Positions 50,397-59,157 of a DNA stretch of 64,000 nucleotides are shown piece by piece. Source of the stretch: Opitutaceae bacterium EW11 (lineage in GTDB: Bacteria > Verrucomicrobiota > Verrucomicrobiia > Opitutales > Opitutaceae). The notes under the pieces are model-generated. The model did no database searches. It saw nothing but the letters and a program-made list of their open reading frames with translations, and had not been told where the DNA came from. Position numbers and translations under genes: made by a program. The stretch covers positions 62,001 through 126,000 of the forward strand of contig QAYY01000002.1 in the NCBI GenBank assembly GCA_003054665.1. Direction: 5' to 3'. Within the stretch, counting starts at the first letter, position 1, and each line of letters opens with the position of its first letter.

Positions 50397-51145
50397 GGCG
50401 CGCCGGCACAGCTCTCGATCCCGTTTTGGCTCTCCCTGGGAGCGCAGCCATCCGGCCCGCGGCGCACGGGGGGCGGTCGGGACGTCCGCATTTCCGCCGG
50501 GTTGTTTCCACCAACGGGTTCACCCTCCTCGAAATCCTCGTCGCGCTCGCGCTGGTCGCCCTCGTGCTCGTGGCGATGAACACGTTCATCTTTTCGATGG
50601 GCGAGCTCTGGGGGCGAAACAACGACGTGCGTCTCTTCGACCAGCATGTGCGCAACGTCACCCGGTTCCTGCAGAACGAGCTGCGCTCCGCGTCGCTTCC
50701 TCCGGCGGTCACCCCGAGCGAAACGGCCATCGCACCGAAGGAGATCAAAAACCGGTCCGGCACGACCGAGCCGCTGCTGACCTTCGAGCTTCCGGCTGGC
50801 AGCCGCCTGCTCACCTGGCCGGACCGGCCGCTGCCGGACGTCGTCTGTTCGCTGGCGGTGAGGCCGCGGGACGGTCTGGTGTTGCTGTGGCATTCGCGGT
50901 TGGAGAAGCGCTTCGACCAGGATCCGCCGCGAGAAACCGTCATTACGCCGCTGGTCACCGCGATCGGCTACGACTACTACAACGCGGATTTCAAGAACTG
51001 GCGCAGCGAAAGCACGCTGGTGAAGGAGGCCAACGGCGAACTCAAGACGCCCCAGCGGCTCCGCCTGACGTTCACCTATGGCAAGCTGAAGCGCGAGACG
51101 GTCGTGATGCTGCCCGTGCCGGTGGAGGGGCTCCCGCTGTTCTAG
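50393..51145 (+). CDS. gspJ: GspJ-like minor pseudopilin
   Basis: 250 residues from ATG 50393, overlapping the gspI stop. An unusually long, roughly 40-residue leader precedes STNGFTLLEILVALALVALVLVAMNTFIF, the prepilin motif. The domain contains RNVTRFLQNELRSAS and SLAVRPRDGLVLLWHSRLE and ends KRETVVMLPVPVEGLPLF. GspJ is a tip pseudopilin. An internal start closer to the cleavage motif cannot be excluded, since no clear one is visible. Confidence 0.8.
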   Translation: MRRAGTALDPVLALPGSAAIRPAAHGGRSGRPHFRRVVSTNGFTLLEILVALALVALVLVAMNTFIFSMGELWGRNNDVRLFDQHVRNVTRFLQNELRSASLPPAVTPSETAIAPKEIKNRSGTTEPLLTFELPAGSRLLTWPDRPLPDVVCSLAVRPRDGLVLLWHSRLEKRFDQDPPRETVITPLVTAIGYDYYNADFKNWRSESTLVKEANGELKTPQRLRLTFTYGKLKRETVVMLPVPVEGLPLF

Positions 51146-51148
51146 CCC

Positions 51149-52297
51149 ATGCGCCGCTCGCTCCAGAAGCTCCGCCGAGGGTCGGTGATCCTGATCGTCC
51201 TGATCACGATCCTGTTCGCGACGCTCGCTCTCACCGTCTTCATCGAGAAGGCGAGCAACGACCTGCTTGTCGACGCGCGGCAGGCGGACGCCAACCGGCT
51301 GAGACTCGAGGCATTTTCGGCGCTGGAAACGACCTTGGGCGTTCTCGAGGATTTTCGTCTCGTGCTCGGCGCGCTGCACAGCCCGTCGGAAGGGTGGGGC
51401 GATCCGCTCGACTTTGCCGGATACACGCCGGGGGAGGGACGCACGATCGACATTCAGTTCGTGGACGAAAGCGCGAAGGTGTCGCTGCCGAAGGCGTCGC
51501 CGACCCAGTTGGTCGACCTCTTCAAGTCCTGGGGACTGATGCAGAACGACGCCGAGAAGCTCCGCGACGCACTCCTCGGCTGGATGCAGAAGGATTACGT
51601 TCCCTCCAGCGCCAGTTCGCCGCGCGCCGAGGATTACGATCGCGGCGACTTGCCCATCGCGCCGCCGGGGCGCTTGCTCCGGTCGTTTCAGGAATTGGCG
51701 TCGATCGAATACGCGCGCACCGTTTTTTACGACGAAAACGGCGAGCCCAACCCGCTCTGGCACCGCTTCGTCGAGGCGTTTTCGCTGTTCGCCTACGACA
51801 AGGCCAACATCAACGGCGGCAATCCCGAGGCGCTGGCGGCCCTGGGCATCACCGACGAAGGCCAGCGCCGGCGCGTGGCCGACTACATCCACGGCACCGG
51901 CAGCTACGCCCGGCAGGGCCCCGGTTATTTCAAGAACGCGGGGGACGTCGGCACGATCCTCGGCGGCAACTCTCCGGCCTCGGAACTCAGCACGCAGATC
52001 AGCGCGCTGCGCATCATCATCACGGTGTGGGAAGGCCATTCGTCCTACCGTTTGAACGCCGTCGTGGCCCCCCAGGGTGGAGCGACGATCGCGGCCACCA
52101 ACCGCAGCCAGACCGACGCGACCAAGTCCGGAGATCAGGTGAAACAAAACAACACGCAGGCCGCGGTTCCGAAGACCAGCGCCGCCGCCGGGATGAGCGG
52201 GGGCAAATCGCTGAACTATCCCTTTACGATCTTGGAAATCCGTGAAAATGATGAGGTCGCATCCACTCCAACGGGAAGCCCCGAAGAAACGCCCTGA
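51149..52297 (+). CDS. gspK: GspK-like tip pseudopilin
   Basis: 382 residues. RRGSVILIVLITILFATLALTVFIEKASNDL is a GspK-type N-terminus, which lacks Glu+5 of other pseudopilins. The large alpha-domain includes IQFVDESAKVSLPKASPTQLVDLFKSWGL, DALLGWMQKDYVPSS and ANINGGNPEALAALGITDEGQRRRVADYI, resembling GspK's helix-hairpin-like region (the D-E-x-x-K-x-x-x N segment and 'IN.N.A....L'). The C-terminal 60 residues are Gln/Thr/Ala rich. It starts three bases after gspJ. Confidence 0.82.
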   Translation: MRRSLQKLRRGSVILIVLITILFATLALTVFIEKASNDLLVDARQADANRLRLEAFSALETTLGVLEDFRLVLGALHSPSEGWGDPLDFAGYTPGEGRTIDIQFVDESAKVSLPKASPTQLVDLFKSWGLMQNDAEKLRDALLGWMQKDYVPSSASSPRAEDYDRGDLPIAPPGRLLRSFQELASIEYARTVFYDENGEPNPLWHRFVEAFSLFAYDKANINGGNPEALAALGITDEGQRRRVADYIHGTGSYARQGPGYFKNAGDVGTILGGNSPASELSTQISALRIIITVWEGHSSYRLNAVVAPQGGATIAATNRSQTDATKSGDQVKQNNTQAAVPKTSAAAGMSGGKSLNYPFTILEIRENDEVASTPTGSPEETP

Positions 52298-52299
52298 GC

Positions 52300-53436
52300 A
52301 TGGCCCTATCGCTTAATCGATTTTCCCTGAAGGCGCCGCCGCCGCGCGTCGTCCTGCTCCCGGATGCGCTTTTTTTCGTGCGCACGATCCCGATCGCGCC
52401 TTCGGCGACCGCGGCCGATGTCGCGGGCCAGGTGGAACTCGCCCTGGAGAGCCTGGCGCCGTTTCCCCTGTCGCACATGTACTACGCCCATCACTGGGTG
52501 CCCGGTGCGACCGCCGCCGTCGTTTACGCGGCGTATCGGAAACGGTTCACGACTGAAGAAGCGGAAAGCTGGTCCGACGCCGCGATGGTCCTGCCGCGTT
52601 TTGCGACGCTGCTCACCGCGCGGGTTGACCGCGCTTCGACGGTGATCCTGACCCTGCCCGACGGTTTGACGGCGATCCACTGGGGCGACCACGCCGACGT
52701 TCCCTCCACGATCGTCACGCGTAGTTGGAGCGAGGAGACGGAGCCGGGCGAAAAGGCCCGCATCCGCGACGAATTGCTTCGTTCCCTCGGAGGCACGAAG
52801 TCGGTGATCGACATCGACGAGGCGCCGCAGATCGAGACGCACAGCGGCGGCACCGAATACGTTTTCCGGGCCCGGAATCTCGCCGGAACCTTCACGCGCG
52901 AGCAGATCGATGCGCTCGACGTGCGCGACAAGGAGGATCTCGCCGCGCGGCGCCGCGCCCGTTCCCGCGACCTGCTGCTCTGGCGCACGTTTGTCGCCTG
53001 CGCCGCGGGCGTCGTCCTCGCCGGAGCGCTCGAACTCGGGCTCATCGGCGGCCGCTTCTGGCAACGCTCCCAGCAGTCGGTGATCGCCCGCCAGGCTCCC
53101 GTCGTTTCCGACATCCAGCGCGCACAGACGCTCGCGACGCGGATCGAGGAGCTGTCGACCAAACGCCTCCGGCCTTTCGAGATGATCACGATCGTCGGGG
53201 CGAAGCGTCCTTCGACCGTCGTATTCCTCCGCACCACCACCCGTTCGCTCTACACGATGGAGATCGAGGCCACGGCTAATTCTCCGGCGGACGTCGGCGC
53301 CTTCCAGGCTGCGCTCCGACAGATGCAGGAGATCGCCAAGGTGGATATCGAACGCCAGGGCACGCGCGACGGCACCTCGAATTTCGTCATGGCGGTCACG
53401 TTCAAACCCGAAGCTTTTTCCGCGCCCCGCACATGA
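52300..53436 (+). CDS. gspL: GspL-like assembly-platform protein
   Basis: 378 residues. A cytoplasmic actin-like N-terminal domain (VVLLPDALFFVRTIPIAPSATAADVAGQVELALESLAPFPL) resembles the GspL/PilM fold. A single membrane segment LLLWRTFVACAAGVVLAGALELGLIGG (about 225-252) and a periplasmic ferredoxin-like domain ending SNFVMAVTFKP follow. It would link the GspE ATPase to GspM. The start is two bases after the gspK stop. Similarity is by layout rather than clear motif, so PilM/PilN-like naming is possible. Confidence 0.65.
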   Translation: MALSLNRFSLKAPPPRVVLLPDALFFVRTIPIAPSATAADVAGQVELALESLAPFPLSHMYYAHHWVPGATAAVVYAAYRKRFTTEEAESWSDAAMVLPRFATLLTARVDRASTVILTLPDGLTAIHWGDHADVPSTIVTRSWSEETEPGEKARIRDELLRSLGGTKSVIDIDEAPQIETHSGGTEYVFRARNLAGTFTREQIDALDVRDKEDLAARRRARSRDLLLWRTFVACAAGVVLAGALELGLIGGRFWQRSQQSVIARQAPVVSDIQRAQTLATRIEELSTKRLRPFEMITIVGAKRPSTVVFLRTTTRSLYTMEIEATANSPADVGAFQAALRQMQEIAKVDIERQGTRDGTSNFVMAVTFKPEAFSAPRT

Positions 53437-53960
53437 AAGCGTTTTTTCTCAGCCGCCTTCTCCGCGAGAAACTGCTCCTCCTCGGCCTGGTGGCGATCGC
53501 CGCCGCGATGTGGCTTTCGAGTGTGGCTCGCCGCGTGAACACGTTCTGGATGGAGGCGCGGGTCGCTTCCGCCGAATTGGCCGACCAGAAACGCTGGCTG
53601 GCCGAACGCGGACGGATCGAAAAGGAGGCGAAAACCGCGATCGAACACCTCGATCCGGGTCATACGTTCGATGCCGTGCGGCTTCAGGCCGAACTCGACT
53701 CCATCGCCCGCGGCGCCGGGATTTCGAAGGACACGTCGATCGACGACACGCAGGTTTCGTCCGGACCGCAGTTCTCGATCAATTCCGTGCGTTTTGTGAT
53801 CCGGAACGCCGAATACGCCTCGCTCGTCCGCTTTTACGAGGAGCTTTCCAAGCGGTCGCCGTACATCGGCATCGAGGAGTTCACGCTCGTTTCGAACCGC
53901 GCGGCGCCGTCGCAGCTGACGGCATCGTTGCGGGTTTCGTCGGTCGAGGTGACGCGCTGA
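53433..53960 (+). CDS. gspM: GspM-like assembly-platform protein
   Basis: 175 residues, one N-terminal membrane helix (EKLLLLGLVAIAAAMWLSSVARRV) followed by a coiled-coil-like stretch (SAELADQKRWLAERGRIEKEAKTAIEHLD). A small periplasmic domain with FVIRNAEYASLVRFYEELSKRSPYIGIEEFTLVSNR has the ferredoxin-like pattern of GspM/PilO. The ATG overlaps the gspL stop (ATGA). It is the last gene of the operon; GspD, E, F, C and the prepilin peptidase are not in the window. The gap 53961-54221 after it has no gene. Confidence 0.68.
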   Translation: MKAFFLSRLLREKLLLLGLVAIAAAMWLSSVARRVNTFWMEARVASAELADQKRWLAERGRIEKEAKTAIEHLDPGHTFDAVRLQAELDSIARGAGISKDTSIDDTQVSSGPQFSINSVRFVIRNAEYASLVRFYEELSKRSPYIGIEEFTLVSNRAAPSQLTASLRVSSVEVTR

Positions 53961-54106
53961 GCCCGCGGCCGCTACGCGCGGTCTGCGGAGGAGTTGGCGG
54001 TTTCTCGTTGGGAGTCTGAGGCCTTGCTGCGGGCGGCGCATTAATCGCCTCCGGCGTGGACCGCGGCGGCTCTTCAGCCCGGCGGGGAAGCGGTCCCAGC
54101 CGGTCG

Positions 54107-54122
54107 GTAACGGCGGCGTTAC
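54107..54122. promoter_or_regulatory. Palindrome GTAACG-N4-CGTTAC, possible operator
   Basis: A perfect six-base inverted repeat with four-base spacer lies 100-115 bases upstream of the Ig-domain protein gene. Its arms resemble half-sites of LacI-type operators but with different spacing from the TAACSGTTA sites. No promoter boxes were recognised. Confidence 0.3.
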
Positions 54123-54221
54123 GGTTCTCTCGTGGAGAATTCCGCCGACCGGAGCACTGGTTGGTTTGCCGGCGGAACGAGGTACGGTCCGTCCGGCGCC
54201 AACTTTCTGCCGTATTGCGCC

Positions 54222-55871
54222 ATGAACCTTCGGATTGTTTTCGCCTCTCTCTCCCGCCGGCTCGGGCTTCCCACCGCCGTATTGATGGCGTTCCTACAAC
54301 GCATGCCTGCCGTGAAGGCGCTTGTCGCCTCGGGCGAGTATGTCCTTTCCAGTCCCGCTTCCGACGTCCTGCGATTGTCCGCGGCGACCGCGGCCGTGCT
54401 CGGCGCGGTGGATACGCTTGCGGGAGCGACCATGCTGAGCTCCACGGCGCCGAGCCCGCTCAGCGCGAAGGTCGGCACGGCCGTCTCCGTGGCGTTCAGC
54501 GTGACGGGCACGGTCAGCAGCGCCGACTCCTGGAAAATCTCGGGCAGCGTCCCTCCGGGTCTCGAGTTCGCGGCCAGGGAGAGTGGCGGGGCGTCCGTGA
54601 CCAGCGGCTTGATCAACGCGACGACTCTCTACCTCCGGGGCACGCCGACGACCGCGGGCGCCTACACGATCAACCTGCTCGCCTACAACGATCCGAACGG
54701 CGGCAGCTTCCAGTCGCCACTTTTCTCCTACACGGTGAACGTTTCAGAGGACACAACTCCGCCGCCACCGCCACCACCGCCCCCGCCGCCAGGTTCGGGC
54801 CCGGCCTTTACGCAGCAGCCGGCGAGTCAGACCGTCGCGCCCGGCGGTTCCGCGACCTTCACCGCCTCGGCCACCGGAGGCACCGTCACGTATCAATGGC
54901 GGAAGAACGGCACGGCGATCGCCGGTGCGACGGATTCGATGCTGACGCTCTCGAATCTGACGACTGCCGATGCCGCGGACTACACGGTCGTCGCCTCCAG
55001 CTCTTCCGGCCAGACGACGAGCCGGTTTGCCCGCCTGATCGTGGAGAATCCTCATCCCGGAAACCTCACCAACATGTCGGTCCGCGCCGTCGCGGGCTTC
55101 GGCGGACAGCCGCTTATCGTCGGGTTTGTCGCCTCGGGGACCGGAAAGCAGATCCTTGTTCGTGCGATCGGCCCCACGCTCGGCTCGATGTTCGGCGTGC
55201 CGGGTTCGCTCGCCGACCCGATCATGGAGGTTCACCTGCCCAACGCCGATCTGGCGGCGACCAACGACGACTGGGGCGCCAACGGCATGGCGGCGCAGAT
55301 GATGCAGATTTTCGCCAGCGTCGGCGCCTTCGTTCCGGCGAGCCAGGCGAGCAAGGACTCGGCTGCGGTCGTCACGGCGGAAGGCGCGAGAACGGTTCAC
55401 GTCAACGGCGTGGGTGGCACGAACGGTGTCGTGCTCGTGGAATGCTACGACCTCGGCGCCGGCTCCGGAGCGTTGGTGAACGTGTCCGCCCGAAATCACG
55501 TGGGCACGGGCGGCGACATCCTCATCGCGGGCTTCATCATCGGAGGAAACACGCCGCGCCGCGTCCTCGTTCGCGCCCTCGGGCCGAGATTGCAGGACTT
55601 CGGCGTGAACGGCGTGCTGGCCGATCCGCAGCTGGAGGTCCACGCGACCGTCAACGGTCAGGACATGGTCTTTGCCGCGAACGACAACTGGGGCGACGAG
55701 GCCAACGCCGCCGAGATGAACCCGCTCACGCCGACGCTGACGCTGCCGGCCGGCAGCAAGGACTCCGCTGTCCTGATCACACTTCCTCCCGGCGCCTTCA
55801 CCGCCCAGGTGAAAGGCCCCGGCACGAGCACCGGCGAAGCGTTGGTCGAAATCTACGACGTGACGCAGTGA
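54222..55871 (+). CDS. Secreted Ig-domain protein with tandem C-terminal modules
   Basis: 549 residues from ATG 54222. The N-terminus RIVFASLSRRLGLPTAVLMAFLQRMPAV and ASDVLRLSAATAAVLGAVDTLAGAT has two hydrophobic stretches rather than a classic signal. A putative Ig domain (about 73-175) is followed by an eleven-Pro linker (about 180-190). An Ig-like domain (about 195-275) has TVTYQWRKNGTAIAGATD and SNLTTADAADYTVVA. Two copies of a roughly 130-residue module (about 284-415 and 416-549) are recognised by ILVRAIGPTLGSMFGVPGSL / VLVRALGPRLQDFGVNGVLA and ATNDDWG / AANDNWG. The same tandem module ends the GH10 enzyme at 61687. The function is unknown; surface or matrix attachment is plausible. Confidence 0.75.
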   Translation: MNLRIVFASLSRRLGLPTAVLMAFLQRMPAVKALVASGEYVLSSPASDVLRLSAATAAVLGAVDTLAGATMLSSTAPSPLSAKVGTAVSVAFSVTGTVSSADSWKISGSVPPGLEFAARESGGASVTSGLINATTLYLRGTPTTAGAYTINLLAYNDPNGGSFQSPLFSYTVNVSEDTTPPPPPPPPPPPGSGPAFTQQPASQTVAPGGSATFTASATGGTVTYQWRKNGTAIAGATDSMLTLSNLTTADAADYTVVASSSSGQTTSRFARLIVENPHPGNLTNMSVRAVAGFGGQPLIVGFVASGTGKQILVRAIGPTLGSMFGVPGSLADPIMEVHLPNADLAATNDDWGANGMAAQMMQIFASVGAFVPASQASKDSAAVVTAEGARTVHVNGVGGTNGVVLVECYDLGAGSGALVNVSARNHVGTGGDILIAGFIIGGNTPRRVLVRALGPRLQDFGVNGVLADPQLEVHATVNGQDMVFAANDNWGDEANAAEMNPLTPTLTLPAGSKDSAVLITLPPGAFTAQVKGPGTSTGEALVEIYDVTQ

Positions 55872-55926
55872 CCGCGGTGCGGCGAATGGTTCGTGCGCCG
55901 GCGTGCGGTGATGAAGCCGCCGCGCC

Positions 55927-56027
55927 GCGGAGAAGTTGGTAATTGGTAACTGGAAGTTGGGTACGGACCTCGAGCCCCGCGGAAATATGCTCGGGCCCCC
56001 GGTGTCACCAACTACCAACTACTCCGC
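55927..56027. repeat. Inverted repeat of GCGGAGTAGTTGGTAGTTGG units
   Basis: GCGGAGAAGTTGGTAATTGG (55927-55946) and CCAACTACCAACTACTCCGC (56008-56027) are complementary at 18 of 20 positions and could form a long hairpin between the convergent Ig-protein and transporter genes. The unit is the same as at 37014 and so belongs to a dispersed intergenic family. It may serve as a bidirectional terminator. Confidence 0.6.
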
Positions 56028-56040
56028 ACCGCTGGCGCGG

Positions 56041-57519
56041 TTATACCTTTCCGCGCTTTGCCTCGAGTCGCCGGCGGATGTCGGCCACGACCTGCGGCGT
56101 GAGGGGAAAACGCAGGACGAGCAGGAGGGCGACGGTGACGCCGAAGAGCGGGAGGCCGATGAGGATCGTTTTGATTCCGATGATCGTCTGCGCCGTCTGC
56201 ATGCCGCCTTCGCGTTTCGCATCGAAATGGACCAGCGGGAGGAGCCAGCCGGGAATGCCGGCGCCGAGGGAGAGCCCGAGCTTCTGCGTGTAGGACGAAC
56301 AGGCCGAGAAGGAGCCTTCGCGGCGTTTGCCCGTGTCGAGTTCGTCGTAATCCATCGCGTCGGCGCCCATCGAGCCCGAGAGCATCCAGAATCCGGCGCA
56401 TACGAACGCGACCGCGCCCGAATAAAACACCTGCAGCCACTGGACCGCCGGCGTGTAGAGCCACCATCCGGAAGCGTAGGCGACGTAGGCCAGGAGGCAG
56501 GTGGCGATGGCCGCCGAACGCTTGCCCAACCGGTGTGCGATCTGGGCGATCAGCGTGGCGCCGAGAATGCCGCCGATCGAGGCGGCGACACCCATCCACG
56601 TGTTCCACTCGGCGGCCGGCGCTTCCGCGCCGTTGCAGACGATGTAGCGGGTCGCGATGTAGCCGAGGCCGCCCACGACCGAGTTGCCGAGGGCAAAGGC
56701 GAGGGTAAAGAGAAGCTGGATACGGAACGGCTTGCACTTGAGCGTGGTGAAGAACGCCTCGCTCAGTTTCACCCGCTCCTGCTTCGCGGTGATCACGTAG
56801 TCGTAGTACCGCTCCCGGATGGAGAAGAACATCGTGACGCTGAAGATGATCATGATCGCGCCGAGTGCGCAGGTGTAGATCTGGATGCCGAGCAGCGTGT
56901 CGGTTTTCACCGCGCCGGTGTCGCTCGCCGTCGCCCACCGGGTGCCCGCCCACGTCGCGACCTGCAAGGAGGAGAAGTTGGCGATCTCCATCACCTTTTG
57001 AATGGCGCCCTTCACGGACATCACCCGTGTCCGCTCGTTGTAGTCGGGCGACATCTCCGCTCCGAGGCTCTGGAACGGCATGTTGAACGAACTCATGATC
57101 GGCACGTACAGGATCGAGGAGACGAGCATGTACGCGAAGATCTGTTTCTCCGTCCAACCCGCGGAGCAGAAAAGAAAGAGCATCGGCAAGCCGAGGCCGG
57201 CCGCGATGCCGCCAAAAAGGAGGAAGGGCCGGCGCCGGCCCCAGCGCGTGCGGGTGTTGTCCGAGAGCCAGCCGAAGAACGGATCCGACATCGCGTCCAG
57301 CAGCCGGTTGAGCATCAGCGCGGTGCCCACCCACTCCGGGCGGACGCCGAGGTACGCCATGAACACGGCGTAAGCGACTCCAGGATACAGCCAGTGGCCC
57401 CACATATCGAGTCCGGTGCCAAGGCCGTAGGCGACCTTGCTGAGCAACGGCACCCGGTCCTCGGGGCGCGTTTGTGTCGGATTGGCCTGATCGGGAACGG
57501 GGGCGGCGACGGTTTGCAT
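56041..57519 (-). CDS. GPH-family glycoside:cation symporter (MFS)
   Basis: 492 residues with about 12 membrane segments. VAYGLGTGLDMWGHWLYPGVAYAVFMAYLGVRPEWVGTALML and the diagnostic LLDAMSDPFFGWLSDNTRTRWGRRRPFLLFGG are hallmarks of the melibiose/lactose/glucuronide (GPH) family. ALGAEMSPDYNERTRVMS is also typical. It imports an oligosaccharide or glycoside with a cation. Start at 57519 (MQTVAAPVP). It follows the Gfo/Idh gene on the same strand after a 299-base gap (57520-57818) in which I see no gene, operator or terminator. With the nearby GH2 beta-mannosidase a beta-mannoside is a possible substrate. Confidence 0.87.
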   Translation of the reverse strand: MQTVAAPVPDQANPTQTRPEDRVPLLSKVAYGLGTGLDMWGHWLYPGVAYAVFMAYLGVRPEWVGTALMLNRLLDAMSDPFFGWLSDNTRTRWGRRRPFLLFGGIAAGLGLPMLFLFCSAGWTEKQIFAYMLVSSILYVPIMSSFNMPFQSLGAEMSPDYNERTRVMSVKGAIQKVMEIANFSSLQVATWAGTRWATASDTGAVKTDTLLGIQIYTCALGAIMIIFSVTMFFSIRERYYDYVITAKQERVKLSEAFFTTLKCKPFRIQLLFTLAFALGNSVVGGLGYIATRYIVCNGAEAPAAEWNTWMGVAASIGGILGATLIAQIAHRLGKRSAAIATCLLAYVAYASGWWLYTPAVQWLQVFYSGAVAFVCAGFWMLSGSMGADAMDYDELDTGKRREGSFSACSSYTQKLGLSLGAGIPGWLLPLVHFDAKREGGMQTAQTIIGIKTILIGLPLFGVTVALLLVLRFPLTPQVVADIRRRLEAKRGKV

Positions 57520-57818
57520 GCTGGGGCTGGGAACCAAGGGTGGGCGGAACTAAGGAGAGAACTCACTCCGGCGTTTACCCGCGTTCGGAAAAACCGCGCG
57601 GTGCGTGAGCTCGCTCGCCCCGAGCACACAAGAGCCCGCGGACCTGCTCAAGGCGCGAATCCAAAAGTACAGCTCCCAAACAAAGGATCTCAGCGGTTTC
57701 GAGGGTCGGTGCAGACGCCCGTGTGATCCGGAAAAGGATACTCATGCCGCTTCGAGGCTGTTGCTGACGCGGAGCCAACAAAGCGGGGGGCTCTGGCCCG
57801 CCTCGCCGCGGATCCGGT

Positions 57819-58910
57819 TTACGGGCGTGCTGGTTTCACCACGGTTTGCGGCTGCCCGCTCTCGGCGGAGGCGTAGATTGCGCAGAGAATCCTGAAGTTG
57901 AACCAAGCCTGCTCGTCTCGGATGAGGTCCGCCTCCCGGCCCTCCAGAAACGCGACGAAGCGGAGCACCGGACGATGAAGGCTCGTCTCGCGCGGGTCGT
58001 CCGGAATCTGCACGATTTCCTGCGCATCCACACCCGCCGAGTCGGCAAAGACTCTCAGCGTGTTGCCCTGCCATTCCAGCCAGTCCCAGTTGATCGCGCC
58101 GCGCGGTCCTTCGATCTGGTAAAGCTCCGATCTCCCGCCGAAACACGCGGCGGAACGCTCGTAATCGACGCGGATGCGTTCGCCCTTCGCCGTGACGAGC
58201 GTGAGCGCGGCGCAGGCGTGGTGCTCGACGTCGCAGGTTACGCCCGCAGGCAATTCCGGTCCGCGCTGCAGCGGAGAAATCCAGGCGTTTTCCACCACGA
58301 CCGCCGCGGGATCGAAGACGGCGTTCCAGGTCAGCACGTCGTACGGTCCCCAATCCAGGACGCAGCCGCCGCCGGCCAGGCTGCGATCGAGAAACCAGCG
58401 GGAACCCGGCTGGTATTCGATCCCCGGACGCGCTCCGGTGAGGCGCGCCTGCCATTTCACGTGCAGGGGCGAACCGAGCACCCCGCTCGAGATCCGGCGT
58501 TTGACCTCCGCCAGGATCGGCCGGCCGAGGTAACGAACGCTGCAGCAGGCAAAATGGAGCCGGTGCGCCCGGGCCGCGGCGAGGATTTCGTCGCTCTCCG
58601 CGACGTTAATGCCGAGCGGCTTCTCGCAGAGGACGTGCCGCCCCGTCGCAAACGCGGCGAGCGCGTACTGGCGGTGAAGCCAGGGAGGCGTCGCCACCAC
58701 CACGACCTCGTCCCCCGTTCTCGGCGCGGCGAGCATCTCTGCGGCGTCGGCGTACACGCTCGCTTCCGGAAACTCCGAGGCGAACGAAGCGCGCGTCGCC
58801 GGATTCGGATCCGCCGCGGCCAGTTGGGGCACGTGGGGCAGAAGGCGGGTGGCGGCGGCGTGATTGCGGGCGATCACGCCCGCTCCGACGATGAGGATGC
58901 GTTGGATCAT
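57819..58910 (-). CDS. Gfo/Idh/MocA-family oxidoreductase
   Basis: 363 residues. RILIVGAGVIARNHAAAT is the NAD(P)-binding motif, HVLCEKPLGINVAES the EKP motif, and the C-terminal sheet includes SLAGGGCVLDWGPYDVLTW, where a Trp-Gly-Pro-Tyr stretch replaces the usual GIHxxD/H motif. The catalytic His of the family is therefore not obvious. It could oxidise or epimerise a sugar or sugar acid, but the substrate is unknown. It is divergent from the GH2 beta-mannosidase gene (247-base gap), and a LacI-like palindrome lies 48-60 bases upstream. Confidence 0.8.
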   Translation of the reverse strand: MIQRILIVGAGVIARNHAAATRLLPHVPQLAAADPNPATRASFASEFPEASVYADAAEMLAAPRTGDEVVVVATPPWLHRQYALAAFATGRHVLCEKPLGINVAESDEILAAARAHRLHFACCSVRYLGRPILAEVKRRISSGVLGSPLHVKWQARLTGARPGIEYQPGSRWFLDRSLAGGGCVLDWGPYDVLTWNAVFDPAAVVVENAWISPLQRGPELPAGVTCDVEHHACAALTLVTAKGERIRVDYERSAACFGGRSELYQIEGPRGAINWDWLEWQGNTLRVFADSAGVDAQEIVQIPDDPRETSLHRPVLRFVAFLEGREADLIRDEQAWFNFRILCAIYASAESGQPQTVVKPARP

Positions 58911-58957
58911 GGCTTGAGCCGTCCGGCGGAGGTCGTGGCGGCGGACGATGTAAGGGG

Positions 58958-58970
58958 GAAACGGTTACAC
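58958..58970. promoter_or_regulatory. LacI-like operator candidate between Gfo/Idh and beta-mannosidase genes
   Basis: GAAACGGTTACAC (reverse GTGTAACCGTTTC) has the AACSGTT core but outer bases TG/TC unlike the TCTAAC arms of sites 1-3, so it may bind another LacI paralogue. It lies in the divergent region between 58910 and 59158. Confidence 0.4.
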
Positions 58971-59157
58971 GGGGCGCGCCCAGCATTAGCCGCAATCCGC
59001 GCCGGGGCAACTGGGCCGACGTTCTTACGTTTGGACGCGCGAGCCCGCGCCGGCCGCGAAGCGTTCCTCAACACCCGGATAACGTTTCTCATTAGCGGAA
59101 TCCGCCGCTTCGGCTACGATGCTGGCGAGGCGCTGAGCGCCGTCCGCACCTTTTGCC

